Source: a virus. From it: a DNA stretch of 37,533 bases. Both the position numbers and the translations under genes were made by a program. Positions within the stretch are counted from its first letter, which is position 1, and every line of letters starts with the position of its first letter. The notes under the pieces are model-generated. The model ran no database searches. It was not told where the DNA came from and was given only the letters and a program-made list of their open reading frames with translations. This document shows, piece by piece, positions 11,267 through 18,371 of this stretch. Location: the IMG/VR virus record IMGVR_UViG_3300035661_000169, positions 1 to 37,533 of that record. One strand, 5' to 3'.

Positions 11267-13047
11267 GCAGCCTCCGCCAGTTGGCCTACGACGCCACCCT
11301 CGACCCAGTACGCCTGGGCCAGAGCCGACAGTCCCTGCGGCGGCTGCTTCAGCGTGCCGAAGACGAGCGCGGTGTCGATCTCCTCGTTGTCGGCCAGCAC
11401 GTCCAGCCACGCCAGCAGATCGGCGCGGCCCTGCAGGTCCAGGCAATCAAATCTGTCGATGACCAGCAGCCGCGCGCCGCTGATCTGCGCCACAGCCTCG
11501 GCCAGCATCGCGTCGCAGCGCCACTTCTCCGACTCGCTCAGCAGCCGGTACTCGCGGCCGGCGGCCGTGATCGCCATGTCGGCACTGATCACCACGGTCG
11601 GCCAGCCGGCGTCGGCCGCGCTCTGCGCCAGGCGCTCGTTGATCGGCCCCAGCGCTTCGGCCAGGATCTCGGCCGGGATGCCGTTCGGGCCCAGCGCATC
11701 GCCCAGCGCGTCCCAATCCAGCACGTCGGCGGCATGGCCAGCTGCGGCCTTGGTCTTAGCCTCGGCACCTTCGACCAGCGCCTTGATGCTCTTCTGCGCG
11801 TCGATCTTCGTCACCAGCTCGGAGCGCTTGGTTTTCAGTGTGGCGGCCTGTTCGCGCGCTTCGGCCAGCGCCGCAGCGTCGAAGACCTCTGCCAGCTCGG
11901 CGGTGATGCTGTCGGCTTCGGCCTTGGCGCGCTTGGCCGCGTCCAGATCGCGGCGGTCGTTGGCGACGGCGCTTGCAGCCACTTGGTGTGCGTGCTGCAG
12001 CTCGGGCAGGCGGGCAGCGGCTTCCGGGTTGCTGTCGGTCGTGCCGATCTCCCCGTGCGTGCGCTCGTAGGCGTCCAGCGCGGCGCAGGCATCGCCCCTG
12101 CCTGCAGCATCGTCCGGGATGTAGTGCAGGGCGTCCGCCAGGCTGGAGGCCAGATCGTGCACCAGGCCCACGCGCGGTGCGCCACCGTGCGCGTCCTCGG
12201 CCACTTTCAGCGACGCGGCCACGCCAGCCAGCGTTTGCTCATCGGTCGCCAGTTTCACCTCGATGCGGCCGATGCGCGCCGCTTGTTCCTGCGGCCCCGG
12301 CAGCTTCGCCCGCAACGCGGCGCGCCGCTGTTCCTCCGCCTGCAGCTTGCCGATGCTCTGCTGCCATTGCTCGGCGGCCACGTCCAGGTGCTGTAGCTCG
12401 GTGACCAGCGCCGCGCCGATCTTGGCGTCGAAGGGTGGCACGCTGGCGCGCCAGGTCTTGGCCTTGTCGCTGCCGTAGGCCTCCCCGGTGACGGTCTTCC
12501 ACGCGCCCTTGGCCTGGGTCGCCTTCTCCTTCGCATCCTTCGATGCGGCGTCGAAGCCGGAACGAAGTAGCGGTTCGACGCGCGTGATCTTGGCTCCGTC
12601 CAGGCCCCGGGCCTTCAGCCGCTCGACGATGGCCGGGCCGTCCGTCTTCAGGCTCATCAGGTCGTAGAGGAACGCGCGGCGCTCGGTGTGCGTGATCCGG
12701 GCCAACGCCTGCGCGTCCAGTACGAACGACAGCACCGGGTCGTGCGAGCGCTTGCTGAAGCTGTCGGTGATCTTGCCGCTGCGGTTGATCGTCACGCAGT
12801 ACTCGTCGCCGTCGACGGTCTTCAGCTCGCAGACGGCCAGGTCGGCGCCTTCGCGGATCAGAGCCGGCGCTTCCTTCTTCAGCCCAACGCGGCCCAGGTC
12901 GGCGGTCAGGGCCAGCGCTACGGCGTCTTTGAGACTTGATTTGCCTGCCCCGTTTGCTCCGCAAACAAGACTGATGGGCGTCGAGAGTTCGATGTCGGCC
13001 GCCTCGATGCCCAGGAAGTGGCTGACGTGGATGGAGGTGATCTTCAT
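11263..13047 (-). CDS. SbcC/RecN-like AAA ATPase
   Basis: 594 residues. Walker A GANGAGKSS near residue 31-39 after the typical N-terminal strand pattern (IHVSHFLGIEAADIEL); a central region of about 250 residues rich in Ala, Lys, Glu and Leu, probably coiled coil; and a C-terminal LLVIDRFDCLDLQGRA with Walker B. This is the SMC/RecF/RecN/SbcC layout in a short phage version. Inferred role: DNA end processing or recombination with the neighbouring exonucleases. A Zn-hook CxxC is not visible. Confidence 0.82.
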   Translation of the reverse strand: MKITSIHVSHFLGIEAADIELSTPISLVCGANGAGKSSLKDAVALALTADLGRVGLKKEAPALIREGADLAVCELKTVDGDEYCVTINRSGKITDSFSKRSHDPVLSFVLDAQALARITHTERRAFLYDLMSLKTDGPAIVERLKARGLDGAKITRVEPLLRSGFDAASKDAKEKATQAKGAWKTVTGEAYGSDKAKTWRASVPPFDAKIGAALVTELQHLDVAAEQWQQSIGKLQAEEQRRAALRAKLPGPQEQAARIGRIEVKLATDEQTLAGVAASLKVAEDAHGGAPRVGLVHDLASSLADALHYIPDDAAGRGDACAALDAYERTHGEIGTTDSNPEAAARLPELQHAHQVAASAVANDRRDLDAAKRAKAEADSITAELAEVFDAAALAEAREQAATLKTKRSELVTKIDAQKSIKALVEGAEAKTKAAAGHAADVLDWDALGDALGPNGIPAEILAEALGPINERLAQSAADAGWPTVVISADMAITAAGREYRLLSESEKWRCDAMLAEAVAQISGARLLVIDRFDCLDLQGRADLLAWLDVLADNEEIDTALVFGTLKQPPQGLSALAQAYWVEGGVVGQLAEAA

Positions 13048-13057
13048 GGTTGTGGGC

Positions 13058-14089
13058 TCACTCCACGGAAGGGCCGGCGGCGCGCGGGCGGCGGCTGGTG
13101 GGGGCCGGGGCCTGGGCCGGAGGCGGGTGATTGCCGGCGCCCGGGTCCGGATCCATGTCTCCGAAGCCGGCGTCGTCGTCGGATGCCGGCGGCTTCGGTG
13201 CGGCGCTGGTGGCGGGCGGCTGCGCGGGCGGCTGGGCCGGCGGTTGAGCGGGCGGCGGTGCGCCGATCTCGCCGGTCGACGTGTCGACTCCGCCGATCAG
13301 GCCCAGCGCGGCTGCCGAACGGCGGAAAGCGTCCAGGCCCTGCCCGGCAGCGCCGGCCAGGCCGGTCAGCTCGTCATAGGTTAGGCCTTCCAGCGCCTGG
13401 CGGTCCAGGGCGATTCCGTGCTTCGCGGCATGCGCACCGGCTGCGGCGCGACGCTGCTGGATAGTGGCTTCCTGCGAAGCGTTGCCCGCCTTCAAGCACC
13501 GTTCCTTGAAGTCCCGGATCACCGACTGCGGCAGCACCGACAGCACGCCATTTCGGAAGGCCTTGCTCTCGGCGATCACGTCGTAGTGCGGCCTGTCGTA
13601 GGTCGAGCCGTCGCGCTTGGTCTCGGTCTTCGATTCCTTCTTGCGCACCTCGATGGAGTTCCCGGTCTTGATGTCCTGGATCTCCATCACGCACTCGTAG
13701 AAGTCGGTCTCGTCCGACAGCTCGTGAAGCGTGCGGGTCTCGATCGACAGCGGCGTGAAGGTGCGGAAGATGAACAGCGCGCCGCGCTTCTCTATCGTCG
13801 CCACGATGCGCGACTTTATGCCCTTGTACTGGCTGGCCAGCTCGCGGGCGCCCACCACCGACACTCCGGTGACGCGCTTGCCCTTGATGTCGAAGTCGTA
13901 GACGAAGGCATTGCTCGACTCGCCGTGCAACAGCTCGCTGCGGATCAGCGCGTTGTCGCGCTCCTGCATGACGTGCCAGGCGTCCGGGTCGAACTTGCTG
14001 TAGTGCGGCTGGTTAAGCAGCGGGTTCAGCAGCGCGGCGGCATCGGCGTTCTGCTGGGTGCGGAGTTGGGCGACGGTAGGTGTTGCCAT
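13058..14089 (-). CDS. probable phage recombination/annealing protein
   Basis: 343 residues. The N-terminal 230 residues are an alpha/beta domain (HYSKFDPDAWHVMQERDNAL, RVTGVSVVGARELASQYKGI, RKKESKTETKRDGSTYDRPH, AESKAFRNGVLSVLPQSVIR), with an invariant-looking 'AF.N......P' segment like that of phage single-strand annealing proteins. The C-terminal 100 residues are low-complexity Pro/Ala with an acidic tip. It lies between the SbcC-like ATPase and the PD-(D/E)XK exonuclease, where RecT/Erf-type proteins sit. I could not assign it to a named family. Confidence 0.55.
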   Translation of the reverse strand: MATPTVAQLRTQQNADAAALLNPLLNQPHYSKFDPDAWHVMQERDNALIRSELLHGESSNAFVYDFDIKGKRVTGVSVVGARELASQYKGIKSRIVATIEKRGALFIFRTFTPLSIETRTLHELSDETDFYECVMEIQDIKTGNSIEVRKKESKTETKRDGSTYDRPHYDVIAESKAFRNGVLSVLPQSVIRDFKERCLKAGNASQEATIQQRRAAAGAHAAKHGIALDRQALEGLTYDELTGLAGAAGQGLDAFRRSAAALGLIGGVDTSTGEIGAPPPAQPPAQPPAQPPATSAAPKPPASDDDAGFGDMDPDPGAGNHPPPAQAPAPTSRRPRAAGPSVE

Positions 14090-14119
14090 GTGGTGGTTGT
14101 CCTGGGTGGTTGTGATCGA

Positions 14120-14191
14120 TCAGCCCTTGAAGCGGCACGTCGAGTGCGCAGGCTGCGCGGCGCGCAGTTCAGCGAGTTGGGCGGTTGCCAT
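14120..14191 (-). CDS. possible 23-residue peptide
   Basis: MATAQLAELRAAQPAHSTCR and three more residues, TGA at 14120. Its start resembles the first residues of the next gene (MATPTVAQLRTQQ), so it may be a partial duplicate of that gene's beginning. Weak ribosome-binding site. It fills most of the 116-base gap between the exonuclease and the annealing-protein genes. Confidence 0.3.
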   Translation of the reverse strand: MATAQLAELRAAQPAHSTCRFKG

Positions 14192-14205
14192 TGGTGCGTT
14201 CTCTT

Positions 14206-15057
14206 TCACTCGTGGAAGTTGCAAGTAGCCCAGCGCGCGCAGTAGCGTTCAGCGCACAGCATCGACTGGGGATTCGGGGGGAACAGGCCGGTACGGAACA
14301 TGTCCGCGGCGAACTCGATCAGACCGCGCGATGTCTCGGTGCCCAGCATCACGGCCTTGGCATCAAAGATAGGCGACGCCATCGCCTTGGGCTTGCCGGA
14401 CGTGTGCAGGGCCAGGATCTGGCCGCCGACCGTCTGCACGCCCTCGGTGTGCTCGTAGAGCAGCTGATAGGTGCCGATCTGGGGCTTGCGGCCTTTGAGC
14501 ACGACGGCATCGCGCCCGGTTTTCTTGTCTTTGGCGATGACTCGGCCGCCGCTCTTGATGTCCGGGATCACTACCCCGCCTTCGGCGCGGGCGACGCGGG
14601 CGCGGTCCATCGAGCCGGTGAGGCGCACCACATGGCCGCCGCCGCAGTCGATGTCCAGCGGCTTTAGCTTCTGCTCGACGCTGATGAACTCGAAGCGCGG
14701 CGAGATGTCGAAGCAGTAGTCGCGGTGCAGGCTCAGGCCGATGGACTCCGCCTCCTTCAGCGTCAGGTCGTCCTGGCTGTAGTCGACCTCGCGCTCGGGC
14801 TTGTAGAGGGTGTCGACGAACGCGCCGGCCGCGTCGTTGACGCTGATCTTGTCGCCGCCGGGCAATCGGCCGTTGTCGAACTTGGCGGTGCTGGCGTGGA
14901 TGGCGGTGCCGAGCTGGGCGCGCAGGCCGGAAGGCTTGCGCATGCCGAGAAGGTGCTCGCCTTCCCACTTGTGCCCACAGTCGAACAGCGAGCCCCACGA
15001 GGATGCGCGCACGCTGGTGGTGTGCACGGCGCTGGGCAGCGACTCGGGCGCATTCAC
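14206..15057 (-). CDS. PD-(D/E)XK exonuclease (RecB/Cas4-like)
   Basis: 283 residues from a GTG that overlaps the stop of the upstream gene (GTGA), with AAGGTGATG just before. Key segments: GTAIHAS (the conserved His region), VVIPDIKSGGRVI (the D..x(D/E)xK catalytic strand), and a C-terminal Cys cluster MLCAERYCARWATC that could hold an Fe-S centre as in Cas4/AddB-type nucleases. With the annealing protein and ATPase it forms a two-component recombination module. Confidence 0.82.
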   Translation of the reverse strand: MNAPESLPSAVHTTSVRASSWGSLFDCGHKWEGEHLLGMRKPSGLRAQLGTAIHASTAKFDNGRLPGGDKISVNDAAGAFVDTLYKPEREVDYSQDDLTLKEAESIGLSLHRDYCFDISPRFEFISVEQKLKPLDIDCGGGHVVRLTGSMDRARVARAEGGVVIPDIKSGGRVIAKDKKTGRDAVVLKGRKPQIGTYQLLYEHTEGVQTVGGQILALHTSGKPKAMASPIFDAKAVMLGTETSRGLIEFAADMFRTGLFPPNPQSMLCAERYCARWATCNFHE

Positions 15058-15428
15058 GTCATCACCTTCGCAACAGGCGCCGAAGCCGGCGCGGGTTTGT
15101 CGATGGGCGTCTGCAGGCGCAGCGAGAGCAGTCCGACCACGACCGCAATGAGCGCGAAAACTCCGACGATCCACAGCGCGATCTGGAAGCCTTCGCTGAT
15201 GTCGCTCTTGGCGCTCGGCTGGCGGTCTTCGATGTCTGGCACGCAGTCGCATATGCGCCCCTGCAGGCAATTGCGGTTGCAGTCGGCCGGGCGGAAGTTC
15301 TCTGCCAGCGAGTCTCCGCCGTGGTCGATGCTCATCGGCTGCGTGTTGTGCGCCAGCACTGCGGCGGCGATCACGTTCGGGTCGGCGAGGGGCGCTGTGT
15401 CGGCGCGGCGGAATTGGAAGACGGTCAT
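15054..15428 (-). CDS. small membrane-anchored protein
   Basis: 124 residues. The N-terminal soluble part has a Cys motif (CNRNCLQGRICDC); one membrane span near the C-terminus (ALWIVGVFALIAVVVGLLSL), then a short Pro/Ala tail. It overlaps the exonuclease gene by four bases. Function unknown. Confidence 0.65.
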   Translation of the reverse strand: MTVFQFRRADTAPLADPNVIAAAVLAHNTQPMSIDHGGDSLAENFRPADCNRNCLQGRICDCVPDIEDRQPSAKSDISEGFQIALWIVGVFALIAVVVGLLSLRLQTPIDKPAPASAPVAKVMT

Positions 15429-15430
15429 GA

Positions 15431-15613
15431 TCAGGCTCCCAGGTAGTGCGCCAGAAGCAGGGCCACGCTGACGCCGATGAAGATGGCCAGCAGCACGCCG
15501 GCCAATCGATGCACGTTGCTGACGCGGTGCACCTCGATGGCGCAGGCGCGCTCGCAGGGGAAGGCCTCGGCCAGCGAGCGCGCGAAGCGGCGGGTGGTGG
15601 GCCAGCCGTTCAC
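15431..15613 (-). CDS. small single-span membrane protein
   Basis: 60 residues with one C-terminal span (RLAGVLLAIFIGVSVALLLA) after a charged N-terminal half (MNGWPTTRRFARSLAEAFPC). It overlaps the upstream gene by four bases (ATGA). It probably belongs to the same early operon; function unknown. Confidence 0.6.
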   Translation of the reverse strand: MNGWPTTRRFARSLAEAFPCERACAIEVHRVSNVHRLAGVLLAIFIGVSVALLLAHYLGA

Positions 15614-16146
15614 GCGAACCTCGCTTCAGCCCGCGCCTCGGCCTTCATGTCCTCGGATTCCTGGCGCTGCTCGTCCAGCCAGTCCGCGCCGCGCTGAATC
15701 CAGGCTTCATGCACCGCGTCGGCGAATTGGTCAGCATCGACCCACACGCCGTTGACCAGCGCGCACAGTACGGTGACGCTCTCGTCGTAGTGCGGCTCGT
15801 TCCAGCCATCGCCTTCCTCGGGCTGGTATTCGAACTCCACCAGCACTTCGGCATCGTCCAAGAAGCACGGAACGTGGAAGCAGCCGGATTGCGGCGTCGC
15901 GTTGCGCCCGGCCAGCGCGTCCAGCTCGCCGCACAGCGCGCGGATCGCGCCTTCGTAGTTCGCGGCCAGCGCCGGCTGGCTGGTGTAGCCGCTGACCGTG
16001 GCGTTATCCGTGCACATGGCGCGGATCGTCTCGAAGCGCTGGCTTCGGATAGCGCGGGTCGTGGCCTTGACGGCACGGTCGGCTGCGTCGGCCTGAGCCT
16101 TGCGTTCGGGCGTGTCGGCCAGGAGGGTTTCGAGGCATGCGCTCAT
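15610..16146 (-). CDS. hypothetical acidic protein
   Basis: 178 residues. Helical N-terminus (PERKAQADAADRAVKATTRA), a central beta-rich part with VEFEYQPEEGDGWNEPHYDE and VTVLCALVNGVWVDADQFAD, and a charged helical C-terminus. CCGGAGCAGCCC precedes the ATG (GGAG, 7 bases). No family recognised. Confidence 0.65.
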   Translation of the reverse strand: MSACLETLLADTPERKAQADAADRAVKATTRAIRSQRFETIRAMCTDNATVSGYTSQPALAANYEGAIRALCGELDALAGRNATPQSGCFHVPCFLDDAEVLVEFEYQPEEGDGWNEPHYDESVTVLCALVNGVWVDADQFADAVHEAWIQRGADWLDEQRQESEDMKAEARAEARFA

Positions 16147-16176
16147 GGGCTGCTCCGGGTGCTGTGAGGTTGAGGG

Positions 16177-17163
16177 TTAGGCGGCGACCGGCTTGCCGCC
16201 TTCATCCAGCTGATAGAAGATATGCGGCTCAATGCCGTCCTGGCCAACGATGCCGGCCCATGCGTGCGTGATGCGCCATTCGCTGTTGCGCCGCGTGAGG
16301 AAAAGCGCGGACCCAAGAGCGCCTCGCGCCTTGCCATTGCGCCCAGGCGCGCAAGCGGTTGCGTTCTTGCCGCTGGCCGTAGCCGCACCGTAGTTTCCGC
16401 TGGCCGTGGCCGCGCCGTAGTTGCCGCTGGCCGTGGCCGCGCCGTAGTAGCCGCTGGCCGTGGCCGCGCCGTAGTTGCCGCTGGCCGTGGCCGCGCCGCA
16501 GTCGCCGCTGGCCGTGGCCGCGCCGCAGTAGCCGCTGGCCGTGGCCGCGCCGCAGTTGCCGCTGGCCGTGGCTGCGCCGCAGTCGCCGCTGGCCGTGGCC
16601 GCGCCATAGTCGCCGCTGGCCGTGGCCGAGCCGTAGTTGCCGCTGGCCGTGGCCGCGCCGCAGTCGCCGCTGGCCGTGGCCGCGCCGCAGTCGCCGCTGG
16701 CCGTGGCCGCGCCGTAGTTGCCGCTGGCCGTGGCCGAATCGTTGCACCTCTGCGCCGATACCGAGGCGTTTTGCTTCTTTGACCAGTCTCCTTGAGCTGA
16801 CTTGCAGCGGTCCATCGTGTACTTGATCGCAGCCTTTACAAGACCGGCAAGGTCAATGGTCGCCGTGACGGTCAGGCGCGAACTGGCGATCTTTGAATCG
16901 TTTTTGTGGCGCGCAAGGGTGCCGCCCTGTTCGACCACCGCATACACCGACTTTTCCGGGCGGTAGTAGCGCAGCACATGCAGCGGGTATTCGCATGCAT
17001 GGAAGCCGGATTCGCAGGCGACGACTGAGTCTCTGTGCTCGTAGGTCTTGCCGACCTCGAACTGATAGCCGCGGCAGGTCCAGTCGGCGTTGAAGCCCTT
17101 GTATGAGACGACCGTCTCGGCGGGTTTGGTGTCTTCGTCCGGCTTGGCCTTGCGGGTTGTCAT
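16177..17163 (-). CDS. DUF7666-type protein with 14 nine-residue repeats
   Basis: 328 residues, first gene of the minus-strand early operon. The N-terminal domain (about 19-110) has the pattern SYKGFNADWTCRGYQFEVGK, then ESGFHACEYPLHVLRYY, which I associate with a phage domain often annotated DUF7666. Residues about 142-267 are 14 copies of [A/S]ATASG[N/D/Y][Y/C]G encoded by a 27-bp tandem repeat; the C-terminal about 60 residues are a folded cap (WRITHAWAGIVGQDGI). Each repeat may add a turn to a beta-solenoid. GGAGA precedes ATG 17163; transcription would come from the PL-like promoter at 17195-17223. Confidence 0.75.
   Translation of the reverse strand: MTTRKAKPDEDTKPAETVVSYKGFNADWTCRGYQFEVGKTYEHRDSVVACESGFHACEYPLHVLRYYRPEKSVYAVVEQGGTLARHKNDSKIASSRLTVTATIDLAGLVKAAIKYTMDRCKSAQGDWSKKQNASVSAQRCNDSATASGNYGAATASGDCGAATASGDCGAATASGNYGSATASGDYGAATASGDCGAATASGNCGAATASGYCGAATASGDCGAATASGNYGAATASGYYGAATASGNYGAATASGNYGAATASGKNATACAPGRNGKARGALGSALFLTRRNSEWRITHAWAGIVGQDGIEPHIFYQLDEGGKPVAA
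16370..16747 (+). repeat. 27-bp coding minisatellite, 14 units
   Basis: Fourteen tandem units of 27 bp (CCGCTGGCCGTGGCCGCGCC plus 7 variable bases) inside the 16177-17163 gene. The last seven bases vary most (GTAGTTG, GCAGTCG, GTAGTAG), changing residues 7-8 of each repeat between Asn/Asp/Tyr and Tyr/Cys. The copy number would change in whole codons. Confidence 0.95.
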
Positions 17164-17194
17164 CTGTCTCTCCGGTTGCTGTGTCGATGGAGAG

Positions 17195-17223
17195 AGTATC
17201 GGCTCGCCAATACCTACTGTCAA
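17195..17223 (-). promoter_or_regulatory. PL-like early promoter
   Basis: Read on the minus strand: -35 TTGACA (17223-17218), 17-base spacer, -10 GATACT (17200-17195). It points into the 16177-17163 gene and the whole minus-strand early operon including the cassette array. The spacer and -10 are covered by the palindrome 17196-17213. Confidence 0.75.
17196..17213. promoter_or_regulatory. operator O1 at PL-like promoter
   Basis: GTATCGGC-TC-GCCAATAC, an 18-bp near-palindrome that matches the operator at the divergent promoter (17480-17497) in 15 of 18 bases. A second related site, CAATAGGCCGCCCAATAA (17221-17238), overlaps the -35 region. Likely bound by the Cro-like protein. Confidence 0.7.
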
Positions 17224-17276
17224 TAGGCCGCCCAATAAAAGATGCGAAAGTTCGCGCGCCTGCCGTTGCGACAGCG

Positions 17277-17441
17277 CTACTTGCTGGGCGTCTGCTCTGA
17301 GGTAAGGGCGCGCTTCGCGGATTGAGCCGCGTCAAGCACCATCTGTCGTCCAGTCTCTGGAAGCTCGCGCCAGAGGAACACCAACTCGTGGGTCCATCCC
17401 CGCTCACACGGGGCAGCCTTGCACCGCAACAGGGAGCACAC
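17277..17441 (-). pseudogene. 54-codon ORF in the cI position: probable repressor remnant
   Basis: GTG start 17441, stop 17277, between the two operators on the minus strand, where a lambdoid cI gene would lie. The C-terminal 37 residues (HELVFLWRELPETGRQMVLD and on) have natural composition and resemble a C-terminal dimerisation helix pair; the N-terminus is Cys-rich and unlikely, and no helix-turn-helix is present. No ribosome-binding site. It could be the tail of a deleted repressor or a small active regulator. Confidence 0.4.
17391..17417 (-). other. single type I-E CRISPR-repeat-like hairpin
   Basis: On the minus strand GCTGCCCCGTGTGAGCGGGG followed by ATGGACC: a CCCCG/CGGGG stem with the ATGGACC tail typical of type I-E repeats. 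There is only one copy and no array or cas gene. It overlaps the repressor-remnant ORF, so chance in GC-rich DNA is possible. Confidence 0.3.
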
Positions 17442-17468
17442 GTGGCGCTTATTGCATTGGCGGGCCTA

Positions 17469-17497
17469 TTGACATTGCTGTATCGGCGTGCCAATAT
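17469..17497 (+). promoter_or_regulatory. PR-like promoter for the cro gene
   Basis: -35 TTGACA (17469-17474), 17-base spacer, -10 CAATAT (17492-17497). The expected start of transcription, 7 bases on, coincides with the ATG of the cro-like gene at 17504, and no ribosome-binding site is present, so the mRNA looks leaderless. Confidence 0.75.
17480..17497. promoter_or_regulatory. operator O1 at PR-like promoter
   Basis: GTATCGGC-GT-GCCAATAT, a near-palindrome covering spacer and -10. A second related site, GCATTGGCGGGCCTATTG (17454-17471), lies over the -35. Each divergent promoter thus has the same two-operator layout. Confidence 0.7.
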
Positions 17498-17503
17498 CCG
17501 GCC

Positions 17504-17734
17504 ATGACCAAAGACCAGGCCGTCAAGCACTTCGGGACTCAGCAGGCGTTGGCCGCTGCCTTGGGCATGAGTCAAGGGTCCGTCTCGCTGTGGAAGGAAT
17601 ACCCGCCAGCGATTCGGCAGATCCAACTGGAGGCGATCACCGATGGCGCGCTGAAGGCTGAACCTGGATGCGCGTTGCCTGTGGTGAAGACTTCCACGGC
17701 AGCATCGGATGCCGCCCCCGAGGTCAGCGCATGA
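17504..17734 (+). CDS. Cro-like helix-turn-helix regulator
   Basis: 76 residues. MTKDQAVKHFGTQQALAAAL and GMSQGSVSLWKEYPPAIRQI form a helix-turn-helix (QQALAAALGMSQGSVSLWKE) of the small Cro/YdaS type. Probably binds the GTATCGGC..GCCAATAC operators flanking the region. Translation apparently starts at the 5' end of the transcript. Confidence 0.85.
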   Translation: MTKDQAVKHFGTQQALAAALGMSQGSVSLWKEYPPAIRQIQLEAITDGALKAEPGCALPVVKTSTAASDAAPEVSA

Positions 17735-17858
17735 AGTGCCCAAGCATCCCAAGCCCGACAACCGCAGGCCGCTCTGCAGCCATCTAATCGCGGGGCACAG
17801 CATGTCGAAGTCCGACCGAGAAACTACCCGGAGTTGCGCCCGGGGCCGCTTCACCAAC

Positions 17859-17930
17859 AGCAGCCGAGGAAGACGGCAATCCGCCGGGCTCATAACCCGG
17901 AGACATGCGGTTCGACTCCGCGGGCTGCAA
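17859..17930 (+). tRNA. tRNA-Met(CAT)-like gene with initiator features
   Basis: 72 bases fold as a cloverleaf. The anticodon arm CCGGG-CTCATAA-CCCGG (anticodon CAT 17891-17893) has the three G-C pairs typical of initiator tRNA. T arm TGCGG-TTCGACT-CCGCG; acceptor AGCAGCC / GGCTGCA with six pairs and an unpaired 1:72 position, another initiator hallmark; D arm GGA / TCC with GG in the loop. CCA is not encoded (CCG follows). It lies in the otherwise empty 325-base stretch between the cro-like and cII-like genes. It might also be an atypical elongator CAT tRNA (Met or Ile2); a tRNA covariance search would decide. Confidence 0.7.
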
Positions 17931-18059
17931 CCGTTGTCTCCACGCACGCACTTGACGCCGGCCGATCCGGTGGCGCACCTCACCTCCCTGGTGACGCCGC
18001 GTGCTTTGCCCAGGCCCGCAAGGGCTTGGGCTACTTCTTCGATGTGGCGTGTGCTTGAC

Positions 18060-18371
18060 ATGTCCCAACTGTTCCTGACCCCGCCTGAACGCGCCAGAAA
18101 GATCGCCTCGTCGGTCCTTCAGCGGCTGAACGGCGATGAAACGCAGGCGTCCCTGGCCGTCGCGCTCGGGGTCAGTGCACCAACCGTGAACCGCATGGTC
18201 AACGAACACCTCGACAAGTTCGCCGGCATCTTGGCCCACCTCGGGCTGAAGGTGGTTCCGTCCGAGTTTCGTTGCGTGAGCGGCGACACCTACGAGTTCC
18301 TGACCCGCACGCACGCCCGCGTCATGCAGAAGGCGCCTGAGCTGATCTGGGACGTGGAGGAGGGGGCTTGA
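18060..18371 (+). CDS. CII-like transcription activator
   Basis: 103 residues starting MSQLFLTPPERARKIASSVL; a helix-turn-helix at ETQASLAVALGVSAPTVNRM is followed by KFAGILAHLGLKVVPSE, the CII-family pattern. An upstream in-frame ATG at 18042 is possible; neither has a clear ribosome-binding site. The stop overlaps the next start. With no integrase or full repressor in the genome its lysogeny role is doubtful. Confidence 0.75.
   Translation: MSQLFLTPPERARKIASSVLQRLNGDETQASLAVALGVSAPTVNRMVNEHLDKFAGILAHLGLKVVPSEFRCVSGDTYEFLTRTHARVMQKAPELIWDVEEGA

Noticed and set aside
13378-13384. GGTTAGGC inside the annealing-protein gene
   Set aside because: Purely coding, with no inverted arms; chance match to the core.
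16370-16747. 27-bp repeats as a CRISPR array
   Set aside because: The units are directly adjacent without spacers, lie in frame in a gene and encode a nine-residue repeat.
17735-17858. Short ORF starting MKCPSIPSP overlapping the cro stop
   Set aside because: Eighteen codons, no ribosome-binding site and unnatural composition; the stretch appears to be untranslated sequence before the tRNA-like gene.
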